Origin: Legionellaceae bacterium UBA2794
Lineage (GTDB): Bacteria > Pseudomonadota > Gammaproteobacteria > Legionellales > Legionellaceae
Reading direction: 5' to 3'
Length of the DNA: 40,824 nt
Assembly (NCBI GenBank): GCA_002352055.1
Contig: DEHS01000094.1
Span: 26,676-67,499 of the forward strand
The position numbers and the translations under genes are program-made. Of this stretch, positions 1 through 7,296 are shown piece after piece. Position 1 is the stretch's first letter; every line of letters starts with the position of its first letter. The notes below the pieces were generated by a model that made no database searches, was not told the DNA's origin, and was given only the letters and a program-made list of their open reading frames with translations.

Positions 1-336
1 AATCTCTGCTCCCATCACTCTGAGCAAATCAACAGAACAACTCATTGGGCGTTGACGAAGTCGTGGGCTTCCGGTAATTACAGCCGCTCTGTTCCTGACA
101 ACACAGTAAGCCATCAGAAACCGTGCTGTGGTTCCACCATCTTGCGCATCTAACGTATGCTCTTCTGAAAAAAGTAATTCCTGCAGCTTGACTGTATCAG
201 TTGCAAGGCAATCATTATTCTGCGCAACTCCTCTAAGCGCATTGATGATGGCAATCCGACCCGCCTCGCTTTTGGAAACAGGAACAGCAACTACTCCTTC
301 AACACTTCTATCAGGCTTTGTAATTCTATATGCCAT
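1..336 (-). CDS. aroA: 3-phosphoshikimate 1-carboxyvinyltransferase (EPSP synthase), N-terminal part
   Basis: The gene is cut by the left edge of the window; 112 codons are visible, reading from the ATG at 336. I translated it by hand. It has the EPSP synthase N-terminal phosphate-binding motif VPVSKSEAGR, then the DAQDGGTTARFL segment and TGSPRLRQRPM, which match the family. EPSP synthase joins phosphoenolpyruvate to shikimate 3-phosphate in aromatic amino acid synthesis. Its start overlaps the aroB stop codon by 11 bases, so the two are probably co-transcribed. The usual SKSxxxR motif has A-G before the Arg here, which is also seen in divergent, Bacteroidetes-like forms. The C-terminal half is not visible. 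Confidence 0.88.
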   Translation of the reverse strand, partial: MAYRITKPDRSVEGVVAVPVSKSEAGRIAIINALRGVAQNNDCLATDTVKLQELLFSEEHTLDAQDGGTTARFLMAYCVVRNRAAVITGSPRLRQRPMSCSVDLLRVMGAEI

Positions 337-1396
337 AACCAGGATTTTGCTTAGAAAACCAATGAAAAGCATCTTCAATCATTGCTATCGGAACAGGAAT
401 GTCAACCACACCTTTACCAATTGATTCAAGTAATGTGAAACGTAATTGGCCCTGCTTGTTTTTTTTATCTGCCATCATAAACGGCAACAGTTTTTCTACA
501 TTAAAATCCTTATCATCAAACTTAAACAATGATTGAACAAAACCGGTGATTTCATTTAACGCTGCTTCTGAAATAAAACCCATTTTGCAGGAGAGATAGG
601 ATTCAACAATAATTCCAACAGCAACTGCCTTACCATGCGAAATATTTTGCCGTTGCAAATGATACATAGATTCCAATGCATGAGCAATAGTGTGACCGAA
701 GTTGAGCAACTTGCGTTCATTTATTTCATAAGGATCTGATGCAACAATACTTTGTTTTATTGCAATAGCTTTTTCAATAATTTGCAACGCTTCAAAATTG
801 CGCTGTTCAGAAAGTGATTTATAAAATAGTTTATCAGCAACAAGAGCATGTTTAATCATCTCTGCATAGCCGTTAACTTTTTCAACATGCGGAAGTGACT
901 TTAAAAATTCTGTGTCTATATAAACATATCTTGGTATAACAATACTCCCGCTTTGATTTTTAAAGCCATCAATATTTACCCCATTCTTACCTCCTATAGC
1001 TGCATCAACCATAGCCAGCAAGGTTGTGGGGACATGAATAAAGTCAACTCCTCTTTTAAATAAGGAGGCTGCAAACCCTCCTAAATCTGTAATTACACCT
1101 CCGCCCAGATTAACAATCACAGTGTGCTTATCTGCCTGTTGCTGCAGGAGGAACTTCCAGAATGCCGTTGCCGTTTCAATTGTTTTATACGCTTCGCCTG
1201 ACTGTATGCAATATACAGAGGCTGATTTTGTTTGTGGGAACAATGTCTGAAACAAAGGCAAACAATACTCTATTGTATTGGTGTCGCATAGCACAAATAT
1301 ATTTCGCTTTTGATTATTACAATCGTGTAAAAAATCAATTAGCTCCTGTTTTCTAATACCTGACAGGATGTAACTACTATCGGCAAAACCAATCAC
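326..1396 (-). CDS. aroB: 3-dehydroquinate synthase
   Basis: This 356-residue protein has the full length expected for AroB, which converts DAHP to 3-dehydroquinate with NAD and a divalent metal in the cytoplasm. The NAD-binding stretch GGGVITDLGGFAAS and the following FKRGVDFIHVPTTLLAMVD, with AIGGKNGVN, are the hallmark of the family. Metal-ligand regions are visible in EMIKHALV and in LNFGHTIAHALE. It lies between the DAHP synthase gene (5 bases upstream) and aroA, forming a shikimate block on the minus strand. Legionella would be expected to carry its own aroB elsewhere, beside aroK; the sequence style and neighbours here fit Bacteroidetes better. Confidence 0.93.
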   Translation of the reverse strand: MIGFADSSYILSGIRKQELIDFLHDCNNQKRNIFVLCDTNTIEYCLPLFQTLFPQTKSASVYCIQSGEAYKTIETATAFWKFLLQQQADKHTVIVNLGGGVITDLGGFAASLFKRGVDFIHVPTTLLAMVDAAIGGKNGVNIDGFKNQSGSIVIPRYVYIDTEFLKSLPHVEKVNGYAEMIKHALVADKLFYKSLSEQRNFEALQIIEKAIAIKQSIVASDPYEINERKLLNFGHTIAHALESMYHLQRQNISHGKAVAVGIIVESYLSCKMGFISEAALNEITGFVQSLFKFDDKDFNVEKLLPFMMADKKNKQGQLRFTLLESIGKGVVDIPVPIAMIEDAFHWFSKQNPGYGI

Positions 1397-1400
1397 GACA

Positions 1401-2507
1401 TTAATGTTTTTCAGTTTTCGATGAGGCTCTAAGTTCAGGTTTTGTCATCTGTTTATCCTGTTGCAAAATTGATTCTTCATGTATAAGGCTATACAATCTC
1501 AAAATAAAATCCGGTGTCAGTTGATTGTGTAAACCTGTTTCGGTTCTTGTTCTTAGAATTTCTTTAAAACGATCTAACTGCAAAATAGCCATATTATTCT
1601 GATCTTTATATTGGCCGATTTTACGTACAACTTCCATTCTACCTGCTATCTTTTCAATGATTTCATTATCCAATTCATCAATCAGATCGCGCAAATCGTG
1701 CAGCTTACTTAGTTCAACAGGGTCTTTAGCTGTTGGCTGCCTTACAATAGTTTGTTTTCTTAAATGACTAAAATCTTCGGGTGTTATTTGCTGCATTGCA
1801 TCACTCAATGCTTTTGCCGGATTTAAATGTACTTCAACCATAACTCCATCATATTGCATATCGAATGCAATTTGTGTGAGCGTTGGCACCATTATGGCAT
1901 CGCCACTAATATGACTTGGATCGCAAATGATGGGCACATTGGGCAGTAAGCGTCTGAGTTCAATGGCTAATTCCCAATTGGGTTTATTTCTATATGTACT
2001 GTTTTCGAAACTTGAAAAACCACGATGAACAGAAGCAATTCTACTGATTCCATTTTGCATAAAACGTTCGATGGCGCCCATCCATAATTTGACATCGGGG
2101 TTGACGGGATTTTTTACAAATACCGGAATATCTACACCTTTTAATTCATCAGCAATTTCCTGAATGAGGAATGGATTTACTGTTGTACGTGCGCCAATCC
2201 ACAACATATCAATACCGGAAGCAAGAGCCTGCTCTACATGTTTTGCACTTGCCACTTCGGTAATAACGGGAAGTCCTGAAGCATCACCAGCTGCCCTGAT
2301 CCATTTTAGAGCAGGAGCGCCAAAGCCTTCGAAGGCACCGGGTCGGGTGCGAGGTTTCCATGCACCTGCACGCAAAATATGTGCACCGCTAATTTTAAGC
2401 CTGATGGCCAATTCAGTCAGATGCTCCTGGTCTTCGGCACTGCATGGACCGGCAATCCACAATGGCTCTGTAAGCGACTTGAGTGAATGATGAAAGTTAT
2501 TAAACAT
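1401..2507 (-). CDS. bifunctional DAHP synthase (KDO8P-type) / chorismate mutase
   Basis: From the ATG at 2507 the protein has 368 residues. Residues about 1-255 form a type I-beta DAHP synthase (AroA-beta/KdsA-like): WIAGPCSAED, GAWKPRTRPGAFEGFG, FVKNPVNPD and ICDPSHISGD are visible. Residues about 260-345 form an AroQ-type chorismate mutase, with LRDLIDELDNEIIEKIAGRMEV in its first helix. DAHP synthase fused to a C-terminal mutase is typical of Bacteroidetes and is not the usual gammaproteobacterial form. I chose 2507 because a TATCTTTG box lies just upstream of it and because homologues begin close to the IAGPCSAE motif. An in-frame ATG at 2528 is possible but would place that box inside the gene. 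Confidence 0.9.
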   Translation of the reverse strand: MFNNFHHSLKSLTEPLWIAGPCSAEDQEHLTELAIRLKISGAHILRAGAWKPRTRPGAFEGFGAPALKWIRAAGDASGLPVITEVASAKHVEQALASGIDMLWIGARTTVNPFLIQEIADELKGVDIPVFVKNPVNPDVKLWMGAIERFMQNGISRIASVHRGFSSFENSTYRNKPNWELAIELRRLLPNVPIICDPSHISGDAIMVPTLTQIAFDMQYDGVMVEVHLNPAKALSDAMQQITPEDFSHLRKQTIVRQPTAKDPVELSKLHDLRDLIDELDNEIIEKIAGRMEVVRKIGQYKDQNNMAILQLDRFKEILRTRTETGLHNQLTPDFILRLYSLIHEESILQQDKQMTKPELRASSKTEKH

Positions 2508-2512
2508 TAGTG

Positions 2513-2520
2513 CAAAGATA
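2513..2520 (-). promoter_or_regulatory. Bacteroidetes-type -7 box (TATCTTTG)
   Basis: The minus strand reads TATCTTTG, an exact match to the Bacteroidetes -7 consensus TAnnTTTG, five bases before the ATG at 2507. If it is used, transcription would start at or very near the start codon, giving a message with almost no leader. I do not see a convincing -33 TTG at the right distance, so the call rests on the -7 box and the phylum context. Confidence 0.4.
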
Positions 2521-2633
2521 AAGAACACATTTTATGTGCAGGTGAAGGCATTGCAGTGCTAAAGAGAAGGCATTTCAGAGTTAAAGAGGATTAGATTAAT
2601 AGATGGAAACAAAATTAGAGAAGTTAAATTTAC

Positions 2634-2641
2634 TACTTTTG
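2634..2641 (+). promoter_or_regulatory. Bacteroidetes-type -7 box (TACTTTTG) before tRNA-Leu
   Basis: TACTTTTG matches the Bacteroidetes -7 consensus TAnnTTTG and ends 11 bases before the first tRNA-Leu, the right place to drive it. Together with the box at 2513-2520 it supports a Bacteroidetes origin for the left end of the window. Confidence 0.5.
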
Positions 2642-2652
2642 CAGCCCACAAT

Positions 2653-2734
2653 GCCCGGGTGGCGAAATTGGTAGACGCACCATCTTGAGGGGGTGGCGCC
2701 AACAGGTGTACGAGTTCGAATCTCGTCCCGGGCA
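2653..2734 (+). tRNA. tRNA-Leu (anticodon GAG)
   Basis: This is a complete class II tRNA. The acceptor stem GCCCGGG pairs perfectly with CCCGGGC, the discriminator is A, the T arm is ACGAG-TTCGAAT-CTCGT, and the anticodon arm is CCATC-TTGAGGG-GGTGG with anticodon GAG. The long variable arm fits leucine. The 3' CCA is not encoded (ACTAA follows), which is common in Bacteroidetes but unlike the second tRNA in this window. Confidence 0.92.
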
Positions 2735-2764
2735 CTAATAAAAGTTCATTGTTATTTAAACACT

Positions 2765-2851
2765 GCCCGGGTGGCGGAATTGGTAGACGCGCCGGATTCA
2801 AAATCCGGTGATGGTGACATCGTGTCGGTTCGAGTCCGACCCTCGGTACCA
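2765..2851 (+). tRNA. tRNA-Leu (anticodon CAA), apparently chimeric
   Basis: The anticodon arm CCGGA-TTCAAAA-TCCGG gives anticodon CAA. The T arm GTCGG-TTCGAGT-CCGAC is perfect, and CCA is encoded at 2849-2851. The acceptor stem is faulty. The 5' strand is GCCCGGG, identical to the tRNA upstream, but the 3' strand is CCTCGGT, which leaves a C-C mismatch at position 4-69 and G-U pairs at 1-72 and 5-68. The 3' strand would pair better with a 5' strand such as ACCGAGG. The two ends seem to come from different tRNA-Leu genes, joined in the conserved GGTGGCGGAATTGGTAGACGC stretch. Confidence 0.85.
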
Positions 2852-3442
2852 TTGAGACATTTTTTATCAGTTCTCAATGATCACATAAGCACACAATTCT
2901 TGTTTCTAGTTAAAAAAAACACTTTTTATCTTATCAAAAATTTGATTCCCCTTTCCAACCTGAGTTACTGTACATAACCTCCTAGTTAAATCAATTTAAC
3001 TGCAGGGTAGGTTGGGTCATTTGACCCAACATTCAATATTCCCACAATCCCGTGAGATAGCTTGTTGGGTCAAGATGACCCAACCTACTGAAAAATTCTC
3101 ATCCCTTCGTTATTTTTTACCTATAACAGGTAGGTTGGTTCATTGACCCAACTTCCTTTATTCCAACATTCCAGCGAGGTAGCTTGTTGGGTCAAGATGA
3201 CCCAACCTACTGAAAAATTCTTATCCATTCGTTATTTTTTACATATACAGGTAGGTTGGATCATTGACCCAACATTGAATACTCTTTACAACCACATTGT
3301 CTCTTGCTTTGTATTATTTTTCAAAGCTTATCCTAATCTGCTTTTTATGTAACTTGTGCTGAAAGACACTATTTTGGCAGTCCCATTGACAATAAGCATT
3401 AATTTTAGAACAATATGTGAAAATTTTACATTCGGTGTCATT
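2852..3442. other. 591-base stretch without a supported gene; contains tandem palindromic repeats
   Basis: Between the second tRNA-Leu and the unknown membrane protein gene I see no credible coding sequence. The central part (3006-3279) is a repeat element described separately. The parts on either side are AT-rich, and I see no clear promoter or terminator in them. Confidence 0.6.
3006..3279. repeat. tandem repeat of about 122 bases built from GTTGGGTCA/TGACCCAAC palindromes
   Basis: Two full direct repeats (3006-3128, 123 bases; 3129-3249, 121 bases) are followed by the start of a third (3250-3279). Each unit begins with GGTAGGTTGG and contains two short hairpins with GTTGGGTCA and TGACCCAAC arms; in unit 1 these are at 3011-3030 and 3064-3084. 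The GTAGGTTGGGTCA start of the unit is also the inverse of the TGACCCAACCTAC segment at 3076-3088, so each unit has an outer inverted repeat. The units share most bases, including the spacer CTGAAAAATTCT. This looks like a REP- or MITE-like intergenic element that has been duplicated, not a CRISPR array. Confidence 0.85.
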
Positions 3443-4198
3443 ATGTCAATTTTCAACCCCTTTGCTGAGCTATTTGAGACGGAGCGTTATATACATGCCC
3501 GTACTCTTAGAACCACTTTTGCACAAAAAATGAAAGATACTTTTTTTTCATTCTTTGGTAGTTTTAATATTCTGGAACGAGACGATAAAAATAAATCGGG
3601 TAAATATCATATTGGAATTTTGGATGTTTTTACGCTGGGTATTTCTTATTTTATAACTCTTGTTCCAACAGCACTTGTATCGGAAATAAAATCAACACCG
3701 CTTCAAGTAATTTTTGGTTTGATTGCTGGAGCACTTATGCTTTCTCGAGCAATTATTGCTGGGATTTTAACTTTAATTTCTTTTCCATTCATAGGTATAG
3801 CTCAAGCTATATCAAGTTCCAAGGCCTCGGAATTAAAAAATAAAATTAATACTTATACTGTTTCTGAACAAGACAAAGCCGGTAATACGATCAAAACAAG
3901 CTTTAGTGCGTTATTAAAAAATAAAGATCTGAGTATTGAAACTATAGAGCAAGTGGAACAAGTGATAGTTCTCCCAGGCCAATACCAGCCGCTAGGAAAT
4001 GTAAAATTAAAATTTTTCGGTTCGGAACCTCAAAAATCAGTAACCCTCATTATGAACTGCGATAAAAATGGAAATCTAACCAATAAGAGTGATAAAAAGC
4101 TCCTTAAAGATCTCGCTAAATTAAATGTTGGGAATCTTCAAAGGGACAATGAACGTGCTGAAATAGAGGCAGCACGCAAAATTTCACCCAAAAATTAA
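3443..4198 (+). CDS. unknown protein with two hydrophobic segments
   Basis: The protein has 251 residues if it starts at the ATG at 3443 (MSIFNPFAELFETERY). An in-frame reading extends upstream to 3356 but looks like translated leader sequence. Residues about 50-75 and 80-115 are strongly hydrophobic (FTLGISYFITLVPTALV, then VIFGLIAGALMLSRAI with LTLISFPFIGIA), which suggests two or three membrane passes or a hairpin. The C-terminal half is polar and Lys/Glu-rich. I do not recognise a family. Paired hydrophobic helices flanked by polar regions are common among Legionella membrane-targeted effectors, but that is a resemblance only. There is no operon partner; the next gene is 477 bases away. 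Confidence 0.65.
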   Translation: MSIFNPFAELFETERYIHARTLRTTFAQKMKDTFFSFFGSFNILERDDKNKSGKYHIGILDVFTLGISYFITLVPTALVSEIKSTPLQVIFGLIAGALMLSRAIIAGILTLISFPFIGIAQAISSSKASELKNKINTYTVSEQDKAGNTIKTSFSALLKNKDLSIETIEQVEQVIVLPGQYQPLGNVKLKFFGSEPQKSVTLIMNCDKNGNLTNKSDKKLLKDLAKLNVGNLQRDNERAEIEAARKISPKN

Positions 4199-4675
4199 TG
4201 CTTATATCGCAAAATCAGTTTTCAAAGCAGATTTTATACTTTTGGCGAATGTATTCAAAATATTATGAACGATTCATCATATCGCCAATACTGCGGCGAT
4301 ATATATGCTTTTGTCACTTCACTCATATCCAAATTTCGAAATATTAAATTTTTAGTATATTCATTCAAATATTCCCCTAGTTTTTACTTGATGCTGTAAA
4401 ACAGTTTACTACCATCATGCCCTTCCGTTTTACAGAGTCGCATACCTCACGGTTACTATAAGATTTTATGCTATTCGCTTTTTATAACTTCTAAGCTAAA
4501 GATTAGTGTTTTAATAAATATTTTATCAGTAACACATTAAGCCTTTAATTAGCCGGAGAGATTAAAAACAAATTTCCTGCCAACTCTGCACTCTGCTTAT
4601 TAATATAAAAAAATTAAGCTTTTACCAAATAAATGATACACTCATTAAAAAAATAATACGGATAGTTTTTATATA
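4199..4675. other. 477-base AT-rich intergenic region
   Basis: No supported gene. The one clear structure is the hairpin at 4279-4302. The rest is AT-rich and presumably holds the promoter of the pgi-like gene, but I could not pick out convincing -35 and -10 boxes. Confidence 0.5.
4279..4302. terminator. hairpin, possible terminator of the unknown gene upstream
   Basis: ATATCGCC and GGCGATAT form a perfect 8-base stem with an 8-base loop about 80 bases after the stop codon at 4198. It is followed by ATATGCTTTTG and not by a clean T run, so it is a weak intrinsic terminator at best. Confidence 0.35.
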
Positions 4676-6127
4676 ATGCGGCTTACTTCATCCAACGCAT
4701 GGAAGGCTTTAGAGCATCATGCTTACACCTGTCATTTTAATAAACGTAATGATTCGACAGCAGAAAGAAAACAAGAGTTTACCACACAGACCTGCGGTAT
4801 ATTCCTCGACTACTCCAACCAATTTATTAATCAAGAAACGCTATCCTTGCTTTTTGAATTAGCAGATTCCCGTAGCCTGAGTTCTAAAATAAATGGATTG
4901 TTACAAGGAGATATAGTCAACAAAAGCGAAAATAGACCCGCATTGCACACCGCACTACGAGCGCCGACAAATCATCAAATAATGGTTCATGGTAAAGATA
5001 TTATTCCTGAGATCATAAAAACCCGGGAAACGATTCATTATATTTCAGAACAAATCAGAAATAAAAAATGGTTGGGTTTTACAGGTGAGCCCGTCAAAGA
5101 TATAGTGAATATTGGCATTGGCGGATCCGATTTAGGCCCAAGATTTTGTGTGAATGCACTCACCGACTACATAAGTCCTCATTTAAACCTGCATTTTATA
5201 TCAGACGCTGATCCTACTCATTTCCAACGTGTTGTTAAACATTTAAAACCTGAAACAACCCTATTTATAATCTCATCCAAATCATATAATACAGAGGAAA
5301 CACTGTATAATGCTAAAAAAGCGTGCAAATGGTTAGGAAAAGCGAATCGTATTGAACAACAGGTTATTGCTATAACTGCTGATCGGAAGAAAGCTATGAA
5401 TTATGGAATTAAAATAATTCTTCCAATATGGGATTGGGTAGGCGGACGTTACTCCTCGTGTTCAGCTATCAATTTGATTACTGCTATTGGCATTGGCTAT
5501 GAACAATTTAATAAGTTTCTTGAGGGGGCTCATGATATGGATAATCATTTTCTAAAAGCGGATTTTGCTCAGAATTCCCCCGTTTTACTTGCACTTCTTG
5601 GCATTTGGAATAATAACTTTTTAGATATTAATAATTTACTTTTTTTGGTATATGCAAAAAATCTGGAACTTTTTGTACAACATATTCAACAGCTGGACAT
5701 GGAAAGCAATGGCAAGTCAATTGATTGCCTAGGACAGCCAGTCAATTACAAAACCGGACCCATTGTATGGGGAGGATTGGGTAATCAGGCACAACACAGT
5801 TATTTTCAACTCTTATCACAGGGAACTCATCGTGTATCCACTGATTTTATTTCCCTGAAACAAAATAATGGTGAGATAATTAATGATTTATGTCATCTTA
5901 AAATAAATCTATTAGCCAAAAGTGGCGGTCATTTGGATCCATTATTTACCCCTGGATGTATGACTATAAATCATCTGCAATTAGACTCCTGTTCCCCTTA
6001 TACGATAGGTGCTTTTGTTGCTCTATATGAACATAAAATCTTTGCACAAAGTGTCATCTGGGATATAAATCCTTTCGATCAACCTGGTGTTGCCAGTACG
6101 AAACGGATTTTGGAATATACCATTTAA
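4676..6127 (+). CDS. pgi: glucose-6-phosphate isomerase, divergent
   Basis: The 483-residue protein is slightly short for the family, which interconverts glucose 6-phosphate and fructose 6-phosphate. Visible features are NIGIGGSDLGPRF, the phosphate loop SKSYNTEET (normally SKTFTTxET), the first signature WVGGRYSSCSAIN, the catalytic Glu in LDMESNGKS, the catalytic His in NQAQHSYFQL, and the C-terminal FDQPGVASTK. The second signature normally reads GVExxK; here the Glu is Ala, while the Lys is kept. Key catalytic residues remain, so it is probably active but diverged. It converges on rmlA and is next to the sugar-nucleotide operon, so it may supply hexose phosphate for surface polysaccharide. 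Confidence 0.9.
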   Translation: MRLTSSNAWKALEHHAYTCHFNKRNDSTAERKQEFTTQTCGIFLDYSNQFINQETLSLLFELADSRSLSSKINGLLQGDIVNKSENRPALHTALRAPTNHQIMVHGKDIIPEIIKTRETIHYISEQIRNKKWLGFTGEPVKDIVNIGIGGSDLGPRFCVNALTDYISPHLNLHFISDADPTHFQRVVKHLKPETTLFIISSKSYNTEETLYNAKKACKWLGKANRIEQQVIAITADRKKAMNYGIKIILPIWDWVGGRYSSCSAINLITAIGIGYEQFNKFLEGAHDMDNHFLKADFAQNSPVLLALLGIWNNNFLDINNLLFLVYAKNLELFVQHIQQLDMESNGKSIDCLGQPVNYKTGPIVWGGLGNQAQHSYFQLLSQGTHRVSTDFISLKQNNGEIINDLCHLKINLLAKSGGHLDPLFTPGCMTINHLQLDSCSPYTIGAFVALYEHKIFAQSVIWDINPFDQPGVASTKRILEYTI

Positions 6128-6222
6128 TTTTAACCCCTAATTCCACGAGCAACCTTCCCCCTCGCGGTCTTGGGTATTCCCTCAAAATTTTATGTTCTTT
6201 TATCATGCATAATATTTCTTTT

Positions 6223-6307
6223 GTCATCCCCACGCAGGTGGGGAACCATCCAAATATTTAGCAAAATGCCACTTTATTGGATAGATTCCCGCCTGCGCGG
6301 GAAAGAC
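6223..6307. repeat. palindromic intergenic repeat (REP/BIME-like)
   Basis: The 85-base element starts GTCATCCCCACGCAGGTGGGGA and ends TTCCCGCCTGCGCGGGAAAGAC. Its halves are imperfect inverted copies, with CCATCC and GGATAG inside them, and each half forms its own GC-rich hairpin. The pattern GTCATTCCCGCGCAGGCGGGAA is a widespread intergenic repeat style. It sits between the convergent pgi and rmlA genes, where it could also end transcription from both sides. Confidence 0.75.
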
Positions 6308-6417
6308 AATTAATTAATTTACAACATTATTGTACATTAAAAATTATGAGGGGATACTTCAGCTCGCGGTAGATGGAGAAGGAAGCTTTTAAATTATTTT
6401 GAATATTTACATAATTT

Positions 6418-7296
6418 TTAAAGAGAATAATGACCATTCAACACACTATACAAATATTGCCCATAGCCATTCTTGGTCAGTTGAGCCGCAAGATTTTCAA
6501 TTGTTTCCGCTGAAATCCAACCATTGTAGTAAGCAATTTCTTCAAGACAGGCAATCTTTAACCCCTGTCTGTGTTCAATGGTTTGCACAAACATTCCTGC
6601 CTCGAGCAAGCTTTCGTGGGTTCCAGTATCCAGCCATGCGAACCCACGCCCCAAAAGTTCTACTTTTAACTTACCGCACTCCAGATAAGCCTGATTCACG
6701 CAGCTAATCTCCAATTCCCCGCGAAATGAAGGTCGAACCTGCTTGGCAATTTCAATCACATCATTATCATAAAAATACAACCCTGTAACAGCATAATTGG
6801 ATTTAGGATTTTTTGGTTTTTCCTCAATTGACAGGGCATTCATTGCGCTATCAAACTCCACTACTCCAAATCGTCCAGGATCTTTGACCTGATAAGCAAA
6901 AACTGTTGCTCCAGCTTGGGCCCCAGCCGCTCCTTTTAATTTAGGAGTAAAGCCTTGACCATAAAATATGTTATCTCCCAAAATCAAACATACGCTGTCC
7001 CTGCCTATAAACTTTTCGCCTATGTTAAATGCCTGGGCCAAACCATCAGGGCTGGGTTGAACCGCATACTGTAACTCAATTCCAAATTGCTCTCCATTTC
7101 CCAGCAAACGCACATAGTTTTCATGATCTTCGGGAGTAGTTATAATCAAAATTTCACGTATGCCAGCGAGCATCAGTACTGATAATGGATAATAGATCAT
7201 CGGTTTATCATAAACCGGTAATAAATGTTTGGATAATCCTTTGGTGATAGGATACAACCGGGTTCCTGAGCCGCCGGCGAGAACAATACCTTTCAT
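6418..7296 (-). CDS. rmlA: glucose-1-phosphate thymidylyltransferase
   Basis: This 292-residue enzyme makes dTDP-glucose from glucose 1-phosphate and dTTP, the entry step for dTDP-deoxysugars. The nucleotide-binding motif LAGGSGTRLYPIT is at residues 6-18, followed by the LPVYDKPMIYYP segment, LGDNIFYGQG and the C-terminal GFAWLDTGTHESL, all as in RmlA. The length is normal. It is the last gene of the 14-gene minus-strand operon and overlaps rmlB by 4 bases. No rmlC or rmlD follows, so the product is unlikely to be dTDP-rhamnose. Confidence 0.96.
   Translation of the reverse strand: MKGIVLAGGSGTRLYPITKGLSKHLLPVYDKPMIYYPLSVLMLAGIREILIITTPEDHENYVRLLGNGEQFGIELQYAVQPSPDGLAQAFNIGEKFIGRDSVCLILGDNIFYGQGFTPKLKGAAGAQAGATVFAYQVKDPGRFGVVEFDSAMNALSIEEKPKNPKSNYAVTGLYFYDNDVIEIAKQVRPSFRGELEISCVNQAYLECGKLKVELLGRGFAWLDTGTHESLLEAGMFVQTIEHRQGLKIACLEEIAYYNGWISAETIENLAAQLTKNGYGQYLYSVLNGHYSL

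Noticed and set aside
128..424. Plus-strand reading frame at the left edge
   Set aside because: It is antisense to aroA and the end of aroB; the minus strand codes for recognisable enzymes.
2559..2852. Minus-strand reading frame across the two tRNA genes
   Set aside because: It reads through both tRNA-Leu genes, which are convincing on structure.
3006..3279. CRISPR array
   Set aside because: The units are about 122 bases, too long, with no regular short repeat and unique spacers; palindromes inside each unit fit a REP-like element.
3143..3352. Short plus-strand reading frame within the repeat
   Set aside because: It lies inside and just past a tandem repeat, has no ribosome site, and the translated sequence is repeat-derived.
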